Origin: CAXXOZ01 sp963676435
GTDB lineage: Bacteria > Bacillota > Clostridia > Lachnospirales > Lachnospiraceae
Assembly: GCA_963676435.2 (NCBI GenBank)
Contig: CAXXOZ010000002.1
Location: forward strand, 26,127 to 90,126
Direction of reading: 5' to 3'
DNA length: 64,000 nt
Position numbers and translations under genes: made by a program. The notes beneath the pieces were generated by a model. The model was not told where the DNA came from, did not search any database, and saw only the letters and a list, made by a program, of their open reading frames with translations. Positions 18,461 to 25,885 of the stretch are shown piece after piece. Positions within the stretch are counted from its first letter, which is position 1. Each line of letters starts with the position of its first letter.

Positions 18461-19156
18461 TTAGCCTGTTATTTTACTTACGCTCATTTTTACTCCAGGT
18501 CCCATAGTTGAAGTTACAGTAACACTCTTTAAGTACTGTCCTTTAAGGGCACTTGGTTTCGCTTTTAAAATAGCATCCATAATAGCCTTGAAGTTTTCTT
18601 CTAATTGTTCTTGAGTAAATGAAGCTTTTCCAATAGGTACATGAACGATGTTTGTTTTATCAAGTCTGTACTCTATTTTACCAGCTTTAATTTCTTCAAT
18701 AGCTTTAGTAACATCCATTGTTACTGTTCCAGCTTTTGGATTTGGCATTAAACCTTTTGGTCCAAGAACTCTACCTATTTTACCTACAACACCCATCATG
18801 TCTGGTGTCGCAACTACAACATCAAATTCAAACCAGTTTTCATTCTGGATTTTTGGCACAAGTTCTTCTCCGCCAACATAATCAGCTCCTGCCGCCTGAG
18901 CTTCATTAACCTTATCGCCTTTAGCGAAAACTAAAACTCTAACTTTTTTACCAGTTCCATGTGGTAATACTACCGCTCCACGAATCTGCTGATCTGCATG
19001 ACGTCCGTCACAACCTGTTCTAACATGAGCCTCTATAGTTTCATCAAATTTTGCAACTGCATTCTTTTTAACAAGTTCCATAGCTTCACTTGCATCATAA
19101 AGCTTTTCACGGTCTATGTTTTTAGCAGTTTCTAAATATCTTTTTCCTCTTTTCAT
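18461..19156 (-). CDS. rplA: 50S ribosomal protein L1
   Basis: L1 forms the mobile stalk at the ribosomal E site and can repress its own mRNA. The protein is 231 residues, typical for L1. It has the N-terminal KRGKRYLETAKNIDREKLYD segment and the rRNA-binding signature region around GPKGLMPNPKAGTVT. AAGGAGG sets the ATG at 19156. A longer frame begins at a GTG inside the upstream L1-site-like element and is not believable as a start. Confidence 0.98.
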   Translation of the reverse strand: MKRGKRYLETAKNIDREKLYDASEAMELVKKNAVAKFDETIEAHVRTGCDGRHADQQIRGAVVLPHGTGKKVRVLVFAKGDKVNEAQAAGADYVGGEELVPKIQNENWFEFDVVVATPDMMGVVGKIGRVLGPKGLMPNPKAGTVTMDVTKAIEEIKAGKIEYRLDKTNIVHVPIGKASFTQEQLEENFKAIMDAILKAKPSALKGQYLKSVTVTSTMGPGVKMSVSKITG

Positions 19157-19172
19157 TTCAAATGACCTCCTT

Positions 19173-19198
19173 GTGGTATTATCGGATAAACCTCCCAC
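19173..19198 (-). promoter_or_regulatory. L1-binding-site-like mRNA element before rplA
   Basis: The 26-nt element (minus strand) starts GTGGGAGG and ends CGATAATACCAC. Its two ends pair (GTGG/CCAC), and it lies between the rplK stop and the rplA SD. E. coli 23S rRNA has GUGGGAGG...GAAAUACCAC in the L1 stalk, so this resembles the rRNA target of L1. L1 binding here could block rplA translation. The function is inferred from the mimicry. Confidence 0.68.
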
Positions 19199-19209
19199 AT
19201 CTTTTATAA

Positions 19210-19635
19210 TTAGTCTGTTACAGTAATACCCATACTTCTTGCTGTTCCTGCTATCATACTAACAGCTGCTTCTAGTGATGCTGCATTCAAGTCTGGTTTT
19301 TTAAGTTCTGCAATTTTTTCAAGTTCTGCTCTAGTAATACTAGCAACTTTGTTTTTGTTAGGTACTCCTGAACCTGATTTAATATTACACGCTTTTTTTA
19401 ATAAAACTGCTGCTGGTGGAGTTTTTGTTACGAAACTAAAACTTCTATCCGAATATACAGTAATTACTACAGGAATAATCATTCCGTCCTGATCTGCTGT
19501 TCTCGCATTAAAATCTTTTGTGAACTGCACAATGTTTACACCATGCTGACCTAAAGCTGGTCCAACTGGTGGTGCTGGTGTTGCTTTCCCTGCTGGGATT
19601 TGCAATTTTATGTATCCTTCTACTTTTTTAGCCAT
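19210..19635 (-). CDS. rplK: 50S ribosomal protein L11
   Basis: L11 organises the GTPase-associated centre and is the target region for thiopeptides. The 141-residue length is canonical. Recognisable are the proline-rich N-terminal segment PAGKATPAPPVGPALGQHGV and the C-terminal RNA-binding domain with GSGVPNKNKVASITR and AGTARSMGI. The start follows AGGAGGTG. An L1-site-like element lies just upstream. Confidence 0.98.
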   Translation of the reverse strand: MAKKVEGYIKLQIPAGKATPAPPVGPALGQHGVNIVQFTKDFNARTADQDGMIIPVVITVYSDRSFSFVTKTPPAAVLLKKACNIKSGSGVPNKNKVASITRAELEKIAELKKPDLNAASLEAAVSMIAGTARSMGITVTD

Positions 19636-19650
19636 TTTGGCACCTCCTAT

Positions 19651-19676
19651 GTGGTATTATCGGGAATCCCTCCCAC
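19651..19676 (-). promoter_or_regulatory. L1-binding-site-like mRNA element before rplK
   Basis: A second 26-nt copy of the element seen before rplA, again starting GTGGGAGG and ending CGATAATACCAC on the minus strand. It differs only in the middle, and the SD of rplK follows directly. Two copies in one operon suggest that both cistrons are under L1 control. Confidence 0.65.
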
Positions 19677-19689
19677 TAGTAATCTTTTG

Positions 19690-20205
19690 TTACATTTTTC
19701 TTATTTCATCAAAACCTATTTCAACAGGTGTTTCCCTGCCAAACATATCTACATTAATTGTTACGCTCTGCTTGTGGTCATTAATACTTTTGATTGCTCC
19801 AACAGTACCTTCCCAAACTCCGCCTATTACCGTAACATTATCTCCCACTTCAAAATCAACAACAATTTCTCCTGCTCTGATTCCCAGTGGTATCATTTCT
19901 TCTTCAGTTAGAGGAACTGGTTTAGACCCAGGACCTACAAACCCTGTAACACCTCTAGTATTTCTAACGACATACCATGTGTCATCATTCATTACCATAT
20001 TTATCAAAACATAGCCTGGGAACATTTTCTTTTGAACTTGTTTCCTTGCACCGTTTTTAATTTCAACAACATCCTGCATAGGGACTGTTACTTCTAAGAT
20101 TTGATCTTGAAGTTTTCTGTTTTCTATTGTTTTTTCTATGTTAGCTTTTACTTTATTCTCATATCCTGAATAAGTATGCACAACATACCAATTTGCTTCC
20201 GCCAT
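19690..20205 (-). CDS. nusG: Transcription termination/antitermination protein NusG
   Basis: NusG binds the RNA polymerase clamp and modulates pausing and coupling. The 171-residue protein has the NGN domain (WYVVHTYSGYENKVKANIE, MFPGYVLINM, VRNTRGVTGFVG) and a C-terminal KOW domain (VGDNVTVIGGVWEGTVGAI). It lies 18 bp after secE. Confidence 0.98.
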   Translation of the reverse strand: MAEANWYVVHTYSGYENKVKANIEKTIENRKLQDQILEVTVPMQDVVEIKNGARKQVQKKMFPGYVLINMVMNDDTWYVVRNTRGVTGFVGPGSKPVPLTEEEMIPLGIRAGEIVVDFEVGDNVTVIGGVWEGTVGAIKSINDHKQSVTINVDMFGRETPVEIGFDEIRKM

Positions 20206-20223
20206 AGAACCACCTTTACCCTG

Positions 20224-20436
20224 TTATAATCCTAAGTTGCTTAAAAACTCAACCCCATACTGAATCGCCATATCTAATACACTAATGAAAGCGCCCAGAA
20301 TTATGCATATAATTATTACCGCCAAAGTCTGTCTAAATACAGATTTTTTGTCAGGCCAAATAATTTTTTTGAATTCAGCTGCAAGACCTTTAAACCAATT
20401 CTTTTTGACTTTGTCTTGTATGCTTGCTTCTCCCAT
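20224..20436 (-). CDS. secE: Preprotein translocase subunit SecE
   Basis: SecE clamps the SecY channel. It is a 70-residue, single-span Gram-positive form: a cytoplasmic amphipathic helix with the conserved EFKKIIWPDKKSV, then a membrane helix (TLAVIIICIILGAFISVLDM). It sits between rpmG and nusG as in most Firmicutes. Confidence 0.97.
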   Translation of the reverse strand: MGEASIQDKVKKNWFKGLAAEFKKIIWPDKKSVFRQTLAVIIICIILGAFISVLDMAIQYGVEFLSNLGL

Positions 20437-20450
20437 AATAAACCTCTTTC

Positions 20451-20600
20451 CTACTTTGTTTCTTTGTGTAAAGTATGAGTTTTGCAGAATCTACAGTACT
20501 TCTTTGTTTCCATTCTGTCAGGGTGTGCTTTTTTTTCTTTTGTTGTGTCATAATTACGTTGTTTACACTCTGTACATGCCAATGTTATCTTTACGCGCAT
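20451..20600 (-). CDS. rpmG: 50S ribosomal protein L33
   Basis: A 49-residue protein that I translated by hand: MRVKITLACTECKQRNY ... MET KKYCRFCKTHTLHKETK. The CTEC and CRFC pairs form the zinc ribbon of the Zn-binding type of L33. GGAGGTGG precedes the ATG at 20600. It opens the rpmG-secE-nusG-rplK-rplA transcript. Confidence 0.95.
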   Translation of the reverse strand: MRVKITLACTECKQRNYDTTKEKKAHPDRMETKKYCRFCKTHTLHKETK

Positions 20601-20692
20601 GGCTTTCCACCTCCAATTATATTGTGTATCAAATTTTCATACCCTTTTTGTTTTTTGGGCATAAAAAAAAAAGAGTCTTTCGCTGTTCATAT

Positions 20693-20721
20693 AATATAAC
20701 ATAAGGGTTTTTCCTCGTCAA
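20693..20721 (-). promoter_or_regulatory. Sigma-A promoter of rpmG-secE-nusG-rplKA
   Basis: On the minus strand: TTGACG (20721-20716), 17-bp spacer, TATATT (20698-20693), about 95 bp before rpmG. Confidence 0.75.
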
Positions 20722-20781
20722 CAACTTTTTTTGTACATGTTTTTTTAAATATTTTTTAACATATATATAGAAGATATTCAT

Positions 20782-20810
20782 TTGACTTTCTAGTACTTTT
20801 GTTATACAAT
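20782..20810 (+). promoter_or_regulatory. Sigma-A-type promoter of the FliD-like gene
   Basis: On the plus strand: TTGACT (20782-20787), 17-bp spacer, TACAAT (20805-20810). It is divergent from the rpmG promoter. No sigma-D motif is visible, unlike the main flagellar genes. Confidence 0.75.
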
Positions 20811-20859
20811 AATATTGAGTCAAATTATGGATTTTTATATTCACATGGAGGTGATAGCG

Positions 20860-22137
20860 TTGATAGGCTCAGTTTATAATCATTATCTTTCTACCTATGG
20901 TAATAAAGAACTAACTAAATCTGATGTTCATAAAAAAAGCGAGTTGCGTGGAGTATATAACGCTATCGTTAAGATGAACAAAAACTCTCCCCTATATAAA
21001 GTGAATTCTTCTAAGAATCTTCAAAAGTATGCAATCGATTTAAAAGAGAATGCATTATCTTTAAAGAGTGCAGCTGGTGTTTTTGACGAGCTTTCTACTG
21101 AGAACCCTTCTTTTAAGAACAAGGCTGTTTCTTCTAATGAAACAGTAGCAAAAGCTATTTACATTGGTAATCCTGAAGATACTCCCGAAGATATTACTTT
21201 AAAAATAGAAAAATTAGCAACTCCTCAAATTAACGAGGGCTCATATTTAGCTAACCAAAGAGTGTCTTTAGAGGATGGTAAGTATTCATTTGACATAGGT
21301 GTTGGAGATTTCTTTTATGAGTTTCACACAAGTATAAAAGAAGGTGATACAAACCTTGGCCTCCAAGAAAGAATCGCAAGGCTTATAAACAACTCAAAAA
21401 TAGGAGTTATTGCTAGTGTAAACAATTCAATAGATGGTTCAAGCTCATTATCTCTTAAATCTGCAAAAACAGGTGTTAACGATTTCAAACCACAGGTGTT
21501 CACAGTTTCAGAAAACGATACTGAGAATCTTAGTGGATTAGTTGAATACCTTGGAATAGAAAACACAACCACAAAAGCATCCAACTCTCAATTCACTATT
21601 AATGGAATTGAAAAAAGTTCAGCTAGTAATGTTTTAAATCTCGCAAACCAGTACGAAGTATCACTTTTATCAGCAGATGACGATGATGAAATTTTGATTT
21701 CAGTACAAGAAGATTATGAATCTTTTATAAAAGATGTTGAAAAACTTACAGATAAATACAACGAGATAGTTATTTTAACAGGCATAAATTCTGAATTTTC
21801 AAATCAGGATATTTCTTTAAACAAAGAATTAACTGATATAAGTAAAAATCATAAAAATGAATTAGAATCCATTGGACTAACAGTTGCAGACGATGGCACA
21901 CTTTCAATAAACGAATCTCTCTTTACCCAATCAATAAGAGAAGGTTCCCTATCAGAAACTCTTGATACCATTAACAACTTTAAAAAAGATCTTGTATCAA
22001 AAGCAAATGCCGTTTCAATAAACCCAATGCTGTATGTAAACAAAACAATGATTTCATATCCGCACCCTGTCAGCCCTAGGACCAATCCATACATCACTTC
22101 TATATATAGTGGAATGATGTATAATAATTATGTATAA
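20860..22137 (+). CDS. FliD-like / hook-associated-protein-like protein
   Basis: A 425-residue protein whose middle resembles the FliD N- and C-terminal family regions. The segment ITLKIEKLATPQ corresponds to FliD V-x-QLA, LQERIARLINNSKIGVIASV to the FliD insertion-like motif, and FTINGIEKSS to the second repeat. YESFIKDVEKLTDKYNEIV matches the FliD C-terminal coil. It lacks the canonical FliD start and the long C-terminal coiled coil, so it is probably not the filament cap; a true fliD is at 59468. The start is the TTG at 20860 with GGAGGTGAT upstream. The protein ends in an unusual Pro/Tyr-rich tail. It is not next to other flagellar genes, has its own promoter and converges on the Tad-like operon. 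The role is unknown; it may cap or modify filaments or another appendage. Confidence 0.65.
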   Translation: MIGSVYNHYLSTYGNKELTKSDVHKKSELRGVYNAIVKMNKNSPLYKVNSSKNLQKYAIDLKENALSLKSAAGVFDELSTENPSFKNKAVSSNETVAKAIYIGNPEDTPEDITLKIEKLATPQINEGSYLANQRVSLEDGKYSFDIGVGDFFYEFHTSIKEGDTNLGLQERIARLINNSKIGVIASVNNSIDGSSSLSLKSAKTGVNDFKPQVFTVSENDTENLSGLVEYLGIENTTTKASNSQFTINGIEKSSASNVLNLANQYEVSLLSADDDDEILISVQEDYESFIKDVEKLTDKYNEIVILTGINSEFSNQDISLNKELTDISKNHKNELESIGLTVADDGTLSINESLFTQSIREGSLSETLDTINNFKKDLVSKANAVSINPMLYVNKTMISYPHPVSPRTNPYITSIYSGMMYNNYV

Positions 22138-22152
22138 TTTTCTAATCTCTCT

Positions 22153-22317
22153 TTAGTCCATATTCCAAAGATTATTTTCATGCTCATTTAATACTATAAG
22201 TTGATTGCTTATAGATTTTTTTAGCTCTTTTGAAACAGAAACTATCAAGCTTAAAGACAAAATTATAGCTATAACACTCAAAACCACTCCACCATAAACC
22301 TCAAATATTATCTTCAA
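22153..22317 (-). CDS. Small membrane protein, MKIIFEVYG-type
   Basis: A 54-residue protein translated by hand: MKIIFEVYGGVV, a hydrophobic stretch to about residue 28, then a polar tail ending NNLWNMD. The TTG start at 22317 is preceded by GGAGGTAAT. It shares the pattern M-(K/E)-I-(I/L/V)-(F/I/L)-x-x-(Y/F)-(G/M/L) with four other small proteins of this operon. This looks like a short positively charged leader ahead of a membrane helix, as in Flp-type prepilins, but without the conserved Glu+5. It is the last gene of the operon. Function inferred only. Confidence 0.65.
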   Translation of the reverse strand: MKIIFEVYGGVVLSVIAIILSLSLIVSVSKELKKSISNQLIVLNEHENNLWNMD

Positions 22318-22326
22318 ATTACCTCC

Positions 22327-22665
22327 TCAATTTGCATAACCTTTCATTTCATTTTCTAAACTAATTCCAAAAACAGGCATAACCACATTATATTTTAGAC
22401 TTAATAAATATTCCGGAACACTCTCCTCTATGTAAACACGGCTCTTATCTTCAAATGTTAAATAATAACCATTATCCTTTGCCTTTTTTAAATAGTAATC
22501 AATTACCTCTTCGTCGAAATAGCTAGCTTCAATATCTCTGATGCAAACTTCCAAAAATCCAGCAGCAATATTTGTCTGCTTATTCACCACTACAAACTCA
22601 AGGGATATCATAGATATAAAAACCACTAGTATTAAAAACATATATGTACCTAATAAAATTTTAAT
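22327..22665 (-). CDS. Small membrane-anchored protein, probable ATT start
   Basis: A 112-residue protein if started at ATT 22665, or 104 if at ATG 22641. The ATT has GAGGTGAT about seven bases upstream, whereas the ATG has no ribosome site. Starting at ATT gives (M)KILLGTYM, which restores the N-terminal pattern shared by the other small proteins here. A membrane helix spans about 10-30, followed by a roughly 80-residue extracytoplasmic domain. It could be a TadE/pseudopilin-like minor subunit. Family not recognised. Confidence 0.6.
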   Translation of the reverse strand: MKILLGTYMFLILVVFISMISLEFVVVNKQTNIAAGFLEVCIRDIEASYFDEEVIDYYLKKAKDNGYYLTFEDKSRVYIEESVPEYLLSLKYNVVMPVFGISLENEMKGYAN

Positions 22666-22674
22666 ATCATCACC

Positions 22675-22812
22675 TCACAAATATATTCCTTTAAAAAGGA
22701 GTAAAATCATCTCTCTTGTATTATTCATTGACATTGAAAAGATTTCTAAGCCCACTAAGACGCCAACTACACCAAACAACAATCCCCCAAACTGACTAAT
22801 TAATATTTTCAT
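22675..22812 (-). CDS. Small membrane protein, MKILISQFG-type
   Basis: A 45-residue protein found by hand: MKILISQFGGLLFGVVGVLV... then EIFSMSMNNTREMILLLFKGIYL. GGAG precedes the ATG at 22812. One membrane segment follows the G9-G10 pair, with a second short hydrophobic stretch at the end. Its stop codon (TGA) lies inside the ribosome site of the next gene (TGAGGTGATG), so the two are translationally coupled. Likely a pilin-like or motor accessory subunit. Confidence 0.6.
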   Translation of the reverse strand: MKILISQFGGLLFGVVGVLVGLEIFSMSMNNTREMILLLFKGIYL

Positions 22813-22823
22813 TTTCTTCACTC

Positions 22824-24296
22824 CTATATAAAATTGTTAATATCTATCATTCCTGAAAGAAAAACTTTAATAAAAAGCAGCATATCAATCATGATTTTTA
22901 AAGCTGCAAAAACAAGAGGTATTGAAACTACCTGCTTTAAAAACATTATTTTATTTTTTTGTATTTCTTCTTCGGACTTTTTTATTAAAAGAAAATTTCT
23001 ATTCAACAAGGAATCAAGAGTATAATACATTTCTTCATCACCTAATTCTGAAAGTGAGTAAAGCATTTTTACAGAAGAGTCTATCTCATGAATATTATAC
23101 TTTTTTAAAAACCTAGAATACGGAGTCGCATCACTGGGATAAACTTCCAAATCATATAACATATTTTTTAAAGGTTCCTTTAATACAATAGGTGCATCTT
23201 TATAAGATTCTTGAAGTGATATCTGCAAGGTTTGTGTTGAAAGACGAAGACATAAACTTCTTATCCACTCAGAAAATGAATACTTCAATTCTGAAATTGT
23301 TCTTTTTCTCGCACCATTAAATTTCAAGTATGGGTATGCTAAAAAAGCTATAAACATTAAAATACATGTAATTAAAAATAGGTAAAATTTTAAAACAAAA
23401 AAGACAATGGATAGTATTATTATAGCTAAATATACTATGTACAATTTTTTTCTAATTTTTTGAACTGAAGATGTTGATGAAACTTTATAGTCAGATAAAA
23501 TAAGCTGTTCATTCCTCTTATCAACAATCCAACTCCCCATAATAATTCTACAAAATATGGCATAGGAAAATATACAGACACATAAAAATATTGCAGCCAT
23601 AATTTTATATAGGTAGAAAACAGTAACATCAATATACTCAAACAGTAGCAAACTTATACAAGAAACAATCATGGATAAAAAAACTCCTATTCCAAAATAT
23701 ATTTTTATATATACTTTTTCCTGCCAAAAAAGATATGTTCTGTCTATCCAGGATAAGATATCTTTTAATAAACCATTTAATGACAGTTTGTATTCCCCAC
23801 CGTTATTTTCAACCCTTATTAGAAAACGATGGAGTTCTTCAAGCCTTTTACATTCATAACCATCTTCTATTATCATAAAAGCTTCTTGAAAAATATTATA
23901 TTTTCTTGATGAGATTCCTGTCTCTATATGCTCAATTGCTTTTGAAATCTTTTCTTTCAGCTTACCTGTAACTACCTTTTTAGAGTCTTTTAATGCAGAT
24001 ATGATTTTTGCTTTTTTATTAAATGATGCACACATTTGCTCCATATATAAATCCAAATCAGCAAATTTTTGTTTTTCATGCCTGTATTTATATTTTGATT
24101 TTATTATAAGAGGTACACAAATCAGATAAAAAATTTCTGTAAAAACAATCAAAAATACATCTAGTTTATTAATAATGCCATACAGGCAAATTAATGACAT
24201 AAATACTAATACAGAAAGAATATTTTTCTTAATAAAATTCTTCTCACCATAAGAATTAATCTCTTCCTTATACTGCTTCCATGAAATTCTTTTCAA
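22824..24296 (-). CDS. TadB/TadC-like inner-membrane platform protein
   Basis: A 490-residue membrane protein with hydrophobic helices near 25-65, 195-250, 285-330 and 450-485, enclosing two cytoplasmic helical domains. That is the layout expected if TadB and TadC (type II secretion F-domain platform proteins) were joined in one chain. The second cytoplasmic part (ISELKYSFSEWIRSLCLRLS ... LYSLSELGDEEMYYTLDSLL) resembles the T2SF fold. The TTG start at 24296 has GGGAGG six bases upstream and overlaps the end of the ATPase gene by 29 bp. It would form the membrane platform driven by the adjacent ATPase. Confidence 0.7.
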   Translation of the reverse strand: MKRISWKQYKEEINSYGEKNFIKKNILSVLVFMSLICLYGIINKLDVFLIVFTEIFYLICVPLIIKSKYKYRHEKQKFADLDLYMEQMCASFNKKAKIISALKDSKKVVTGKLKEKISKAIEHIETGISSRKYNIFQEAFMIIEDGYECKRLEELHRFLIRVENNGGEYKLSLNGLLKDILSWIDRTYLFWQEKVYIKIYFGIGVFLSMIVSCISLLLFEYIDVTVFYLYKIMAAIFLCVCIFSYAIFCRIIMGSWIVDKRNEQLILSDYKVSSTSSVQKIRKKLYIVYLAIIILSIVFFVLKFYLFLITCILMFIAFLAYPYLKFNGARKRTISELKYSFSEWIRSLCLRLSTQTLQISLQESYKDAPIVLKEPLKNMLYDLEVYPSDATPYSRFLKKYNIHEIDSSVKMLYSLSELGDEEMYYTLDSLLNRNFLLIKKSEEEIQKNKIMFLKQVVSIPLVFAALKIMIDMLLFIKVFLSGMIDINNFI

Positions 24297-25317
24297 TTTC
24301 AACCTCCCTATATTCATTAAATTTTTCAAACTTAGCTTTAAATTCCTGTAAAAACTTAAACTGCTGCCAATTTATCTTTTCATTTTCGTAAACCACACAA
24401 GCCCTGTTTTCCTTCCCATCCCTATAAAAAACAGCAGCCCTATCTACCCATCTGTGTATTTTTTGATTTTCTAATATTTCAGATTTCACTATTATGCCTA
24501 TATCAAGGAATGAAAAAATATTATTAATAAATCTATTATCTGTAGTATCTCCTGTCATAGTTAGAAGACGATCTGGTATAAATTCTACTTTTTCAACATG
24601 TAAGGTAGTCAAGCAGTGAGTTCCATCACTTAAACCATTCATAAGATGAAAAACCTCCTTACCTCTTGCTTCACTAAGAATAGTCCATTTTGTGTTATGC
24701 CTTAAGGAAGCAAAAATCCCTTTATCAAAACCAAACTCTGCATTAACCTTTACTTCCACACAATCTTTTCCTGGATTTATACTTCTATAATGAATTTCTA
24801 AATTATCTTCTAATGACATCACTCTTTCATGACCTGGTATAAATGTTGTTATATATTTTAAAAGTTCTGTTTTTCCAACACCTGGCAAGCCTCCCACTAC
24901 AATATTGCAATGGGATTTAATGGCCATCTGGATGAATTTACAAAATTCTTCACTACAATAATTACTTTTTATCATTTCTTCTTTATGAAGCCTTCTTTTT
25001 GAAGGTGTCTTTCTAATAGAAATACTTCTTCCATTACTTGCCACGCTTTCATGTAATATTGAAATTCTTAAATCTTTCGTTTCCGCTTCTAAAAGCGGAT
25101 TATGTTTATTAAAATTTAAATTAACAAGATTTGATAATCTAACACTTAAGTTTTCAACAAATTTGTTGCTTAAAACTTTTTCACATAAATAGCGACCTTT
25201 TTCAAGATGATCTATCCATAACTCAAATCCATTCCAGTTAACATCAGTAATATTATCATCAACTAAATACTCCGAAATCTCATCAAAAATCACATTTTCA
25301 AGCTTTACATTTTTCAT
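24268..25317 (-). CDS. TadA/CpaF-type secretion ATPase
   Basis: A 349-residue hexameric motor ATPase of the type II/IV secretion superfamily, CpaF/TadA branch. Walker A is GGLPGVGKTE (142-151). The Asp box lies around RVMSLEDNLEI (166-175), Walker B-like WTILSEARGKE at 211-221 and the His box THCLTTLH at 233-240. A fused N-terminal domain of about 130 residues contains GRSISIRKTP. It is slightly shorter than most CpaF proteins. In Walker B the usual GEaRG reads SEARG. It would power assembly of the small pilin-like proteins around it. Confidence 0.88.
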   Translation of the reverse strand: MKNVKLENVIFDEISEYLVDDNITDVNWNGFELWIDHLEKGRYLCEKVLSNKFVENLSVRLSNLVNLNFNKHNPLLEAETKDLRISILHESVASNGRSISIRKTPSKRRLHKEEMIKSNYCSEEFCKFIQMAIKSHCNIVVGGLPGVGKTELLKYITTFIPGHERVMSLEDNLEIHYRSINPGKDCVEVKVNAEFGFDKGIFASLRHNTKWTILSEARGKEVFHLMNGLSDGTHCLTTLHVEKVEFIPDRLLTMTGDTTDNRFINNIFSFLDIGIIVKSEILENQKIHRWVDRAAVFYRDGKENRACVVYENEKINWQQFKFLQEFKAKFEKFNEYREVEIEKNFMEAV

Positions 25318-25329
25318 AAAGCCTCCAAT

Positions 25330-25500
25330 CTATTCAGCTACTGACTCAACTGCATTTTCTACATAGCTTGTCAAACTATTTGTTTGATTTATACTCTCAT
25401 TTTTCACAAGATTAAAAATAAGAGTTATTAAGGCTACTGCAAAAATTATTCCTACTACTGCTCCAATTATTGATCCATATTTTTTAAAAATTATTTCCAT
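25330..25500 (-). CDS. Flp-pilin-like small membrane protein, MEIIFKKYG-type
   Basis: A 56-residue protein: leader MEIIFKKYG, hydrophobic core SIIGAVVGIIFAVALITLIF, and a polar tail rich in Asn/Ser. AAAGGAG sets the ATG at 25500; an in-frame start ten codons upstream overlaps this site. Size and layout are close to Flp (type IVb) pilins, which are cleaved after a Gly before the hydrophobic core. The conserved Glu+5 of classical pilins is absent. It lies directly upstream of the ATPase gene, so it is the best candidate for a major subunit. Confidence 0.65.
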   Translation of the reverse strand: MEIIFKKYGSIIGAVVGIIFAVALITLIFNLVKNESINQTNSLTSYVENAVESVAE

Positions 25501-25516
25501 ATAAAACTCCTTTCTT

Positions 25517-25885
25517 CTACAATTCTTCAACTATTAGTGTTTTTTCAATCTCAATATGTCTAGATTTACCAAATATATCTTTATATAAATTCTCTACTTC
25601 TATATTAAAAATTCCTTCATTAGTATCTAAATGGTTTAGTCTTATTTCTATATCACCGCTAAAATCAAGAACTTCCAGTAGACTTTCATTAAAATACTCC
25701 ATAAAATCACTTTCGTTATAATCAATATTATTAATCATTAAATTTTTAAATGATTTTTCCATAGTTGTATCAACAGCAAGTCTAAGCTCTGTTTTTCTTA
25801 AATTTCGGTCTATATTGTCTATGTGAAAAAAACATAAAACCATAAAGAACACTGAAATTAAGTAAGACATTATTACAATTTTCAT
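25517..25885 (-). CDS. Membrane-anchored pseudopilin-like protein, MKIVIMSYL-type
   Basis: A 122-residue protein with an N-terminal membrane helix (MKIVIMSYLISVFFMVLCFF) and an extracytoplasmic domain rich in Asp/Asn and Glu. Its ATG overlaps the stop of the preceding gene as ATGA. It has the same N-terminal spacing of hydrophobic residues and Tyr8 as the four smaller proteins. The size fits a TadE/TadF-like minor pseudopilin, but I recognise no named family. Confidence 0.6.
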   Translation of the reverse strand: MKIVIMSYLISVFFMVLCFFHIDNIDRNLRKTELRLAVDTTMEKSFKNLMINNIDYNESDFMEYFNESLLEVLDFSGDIEIRLNHLDTNEGIFNIEVENLYKDIFGKSRHIEIEKTLIVEEL

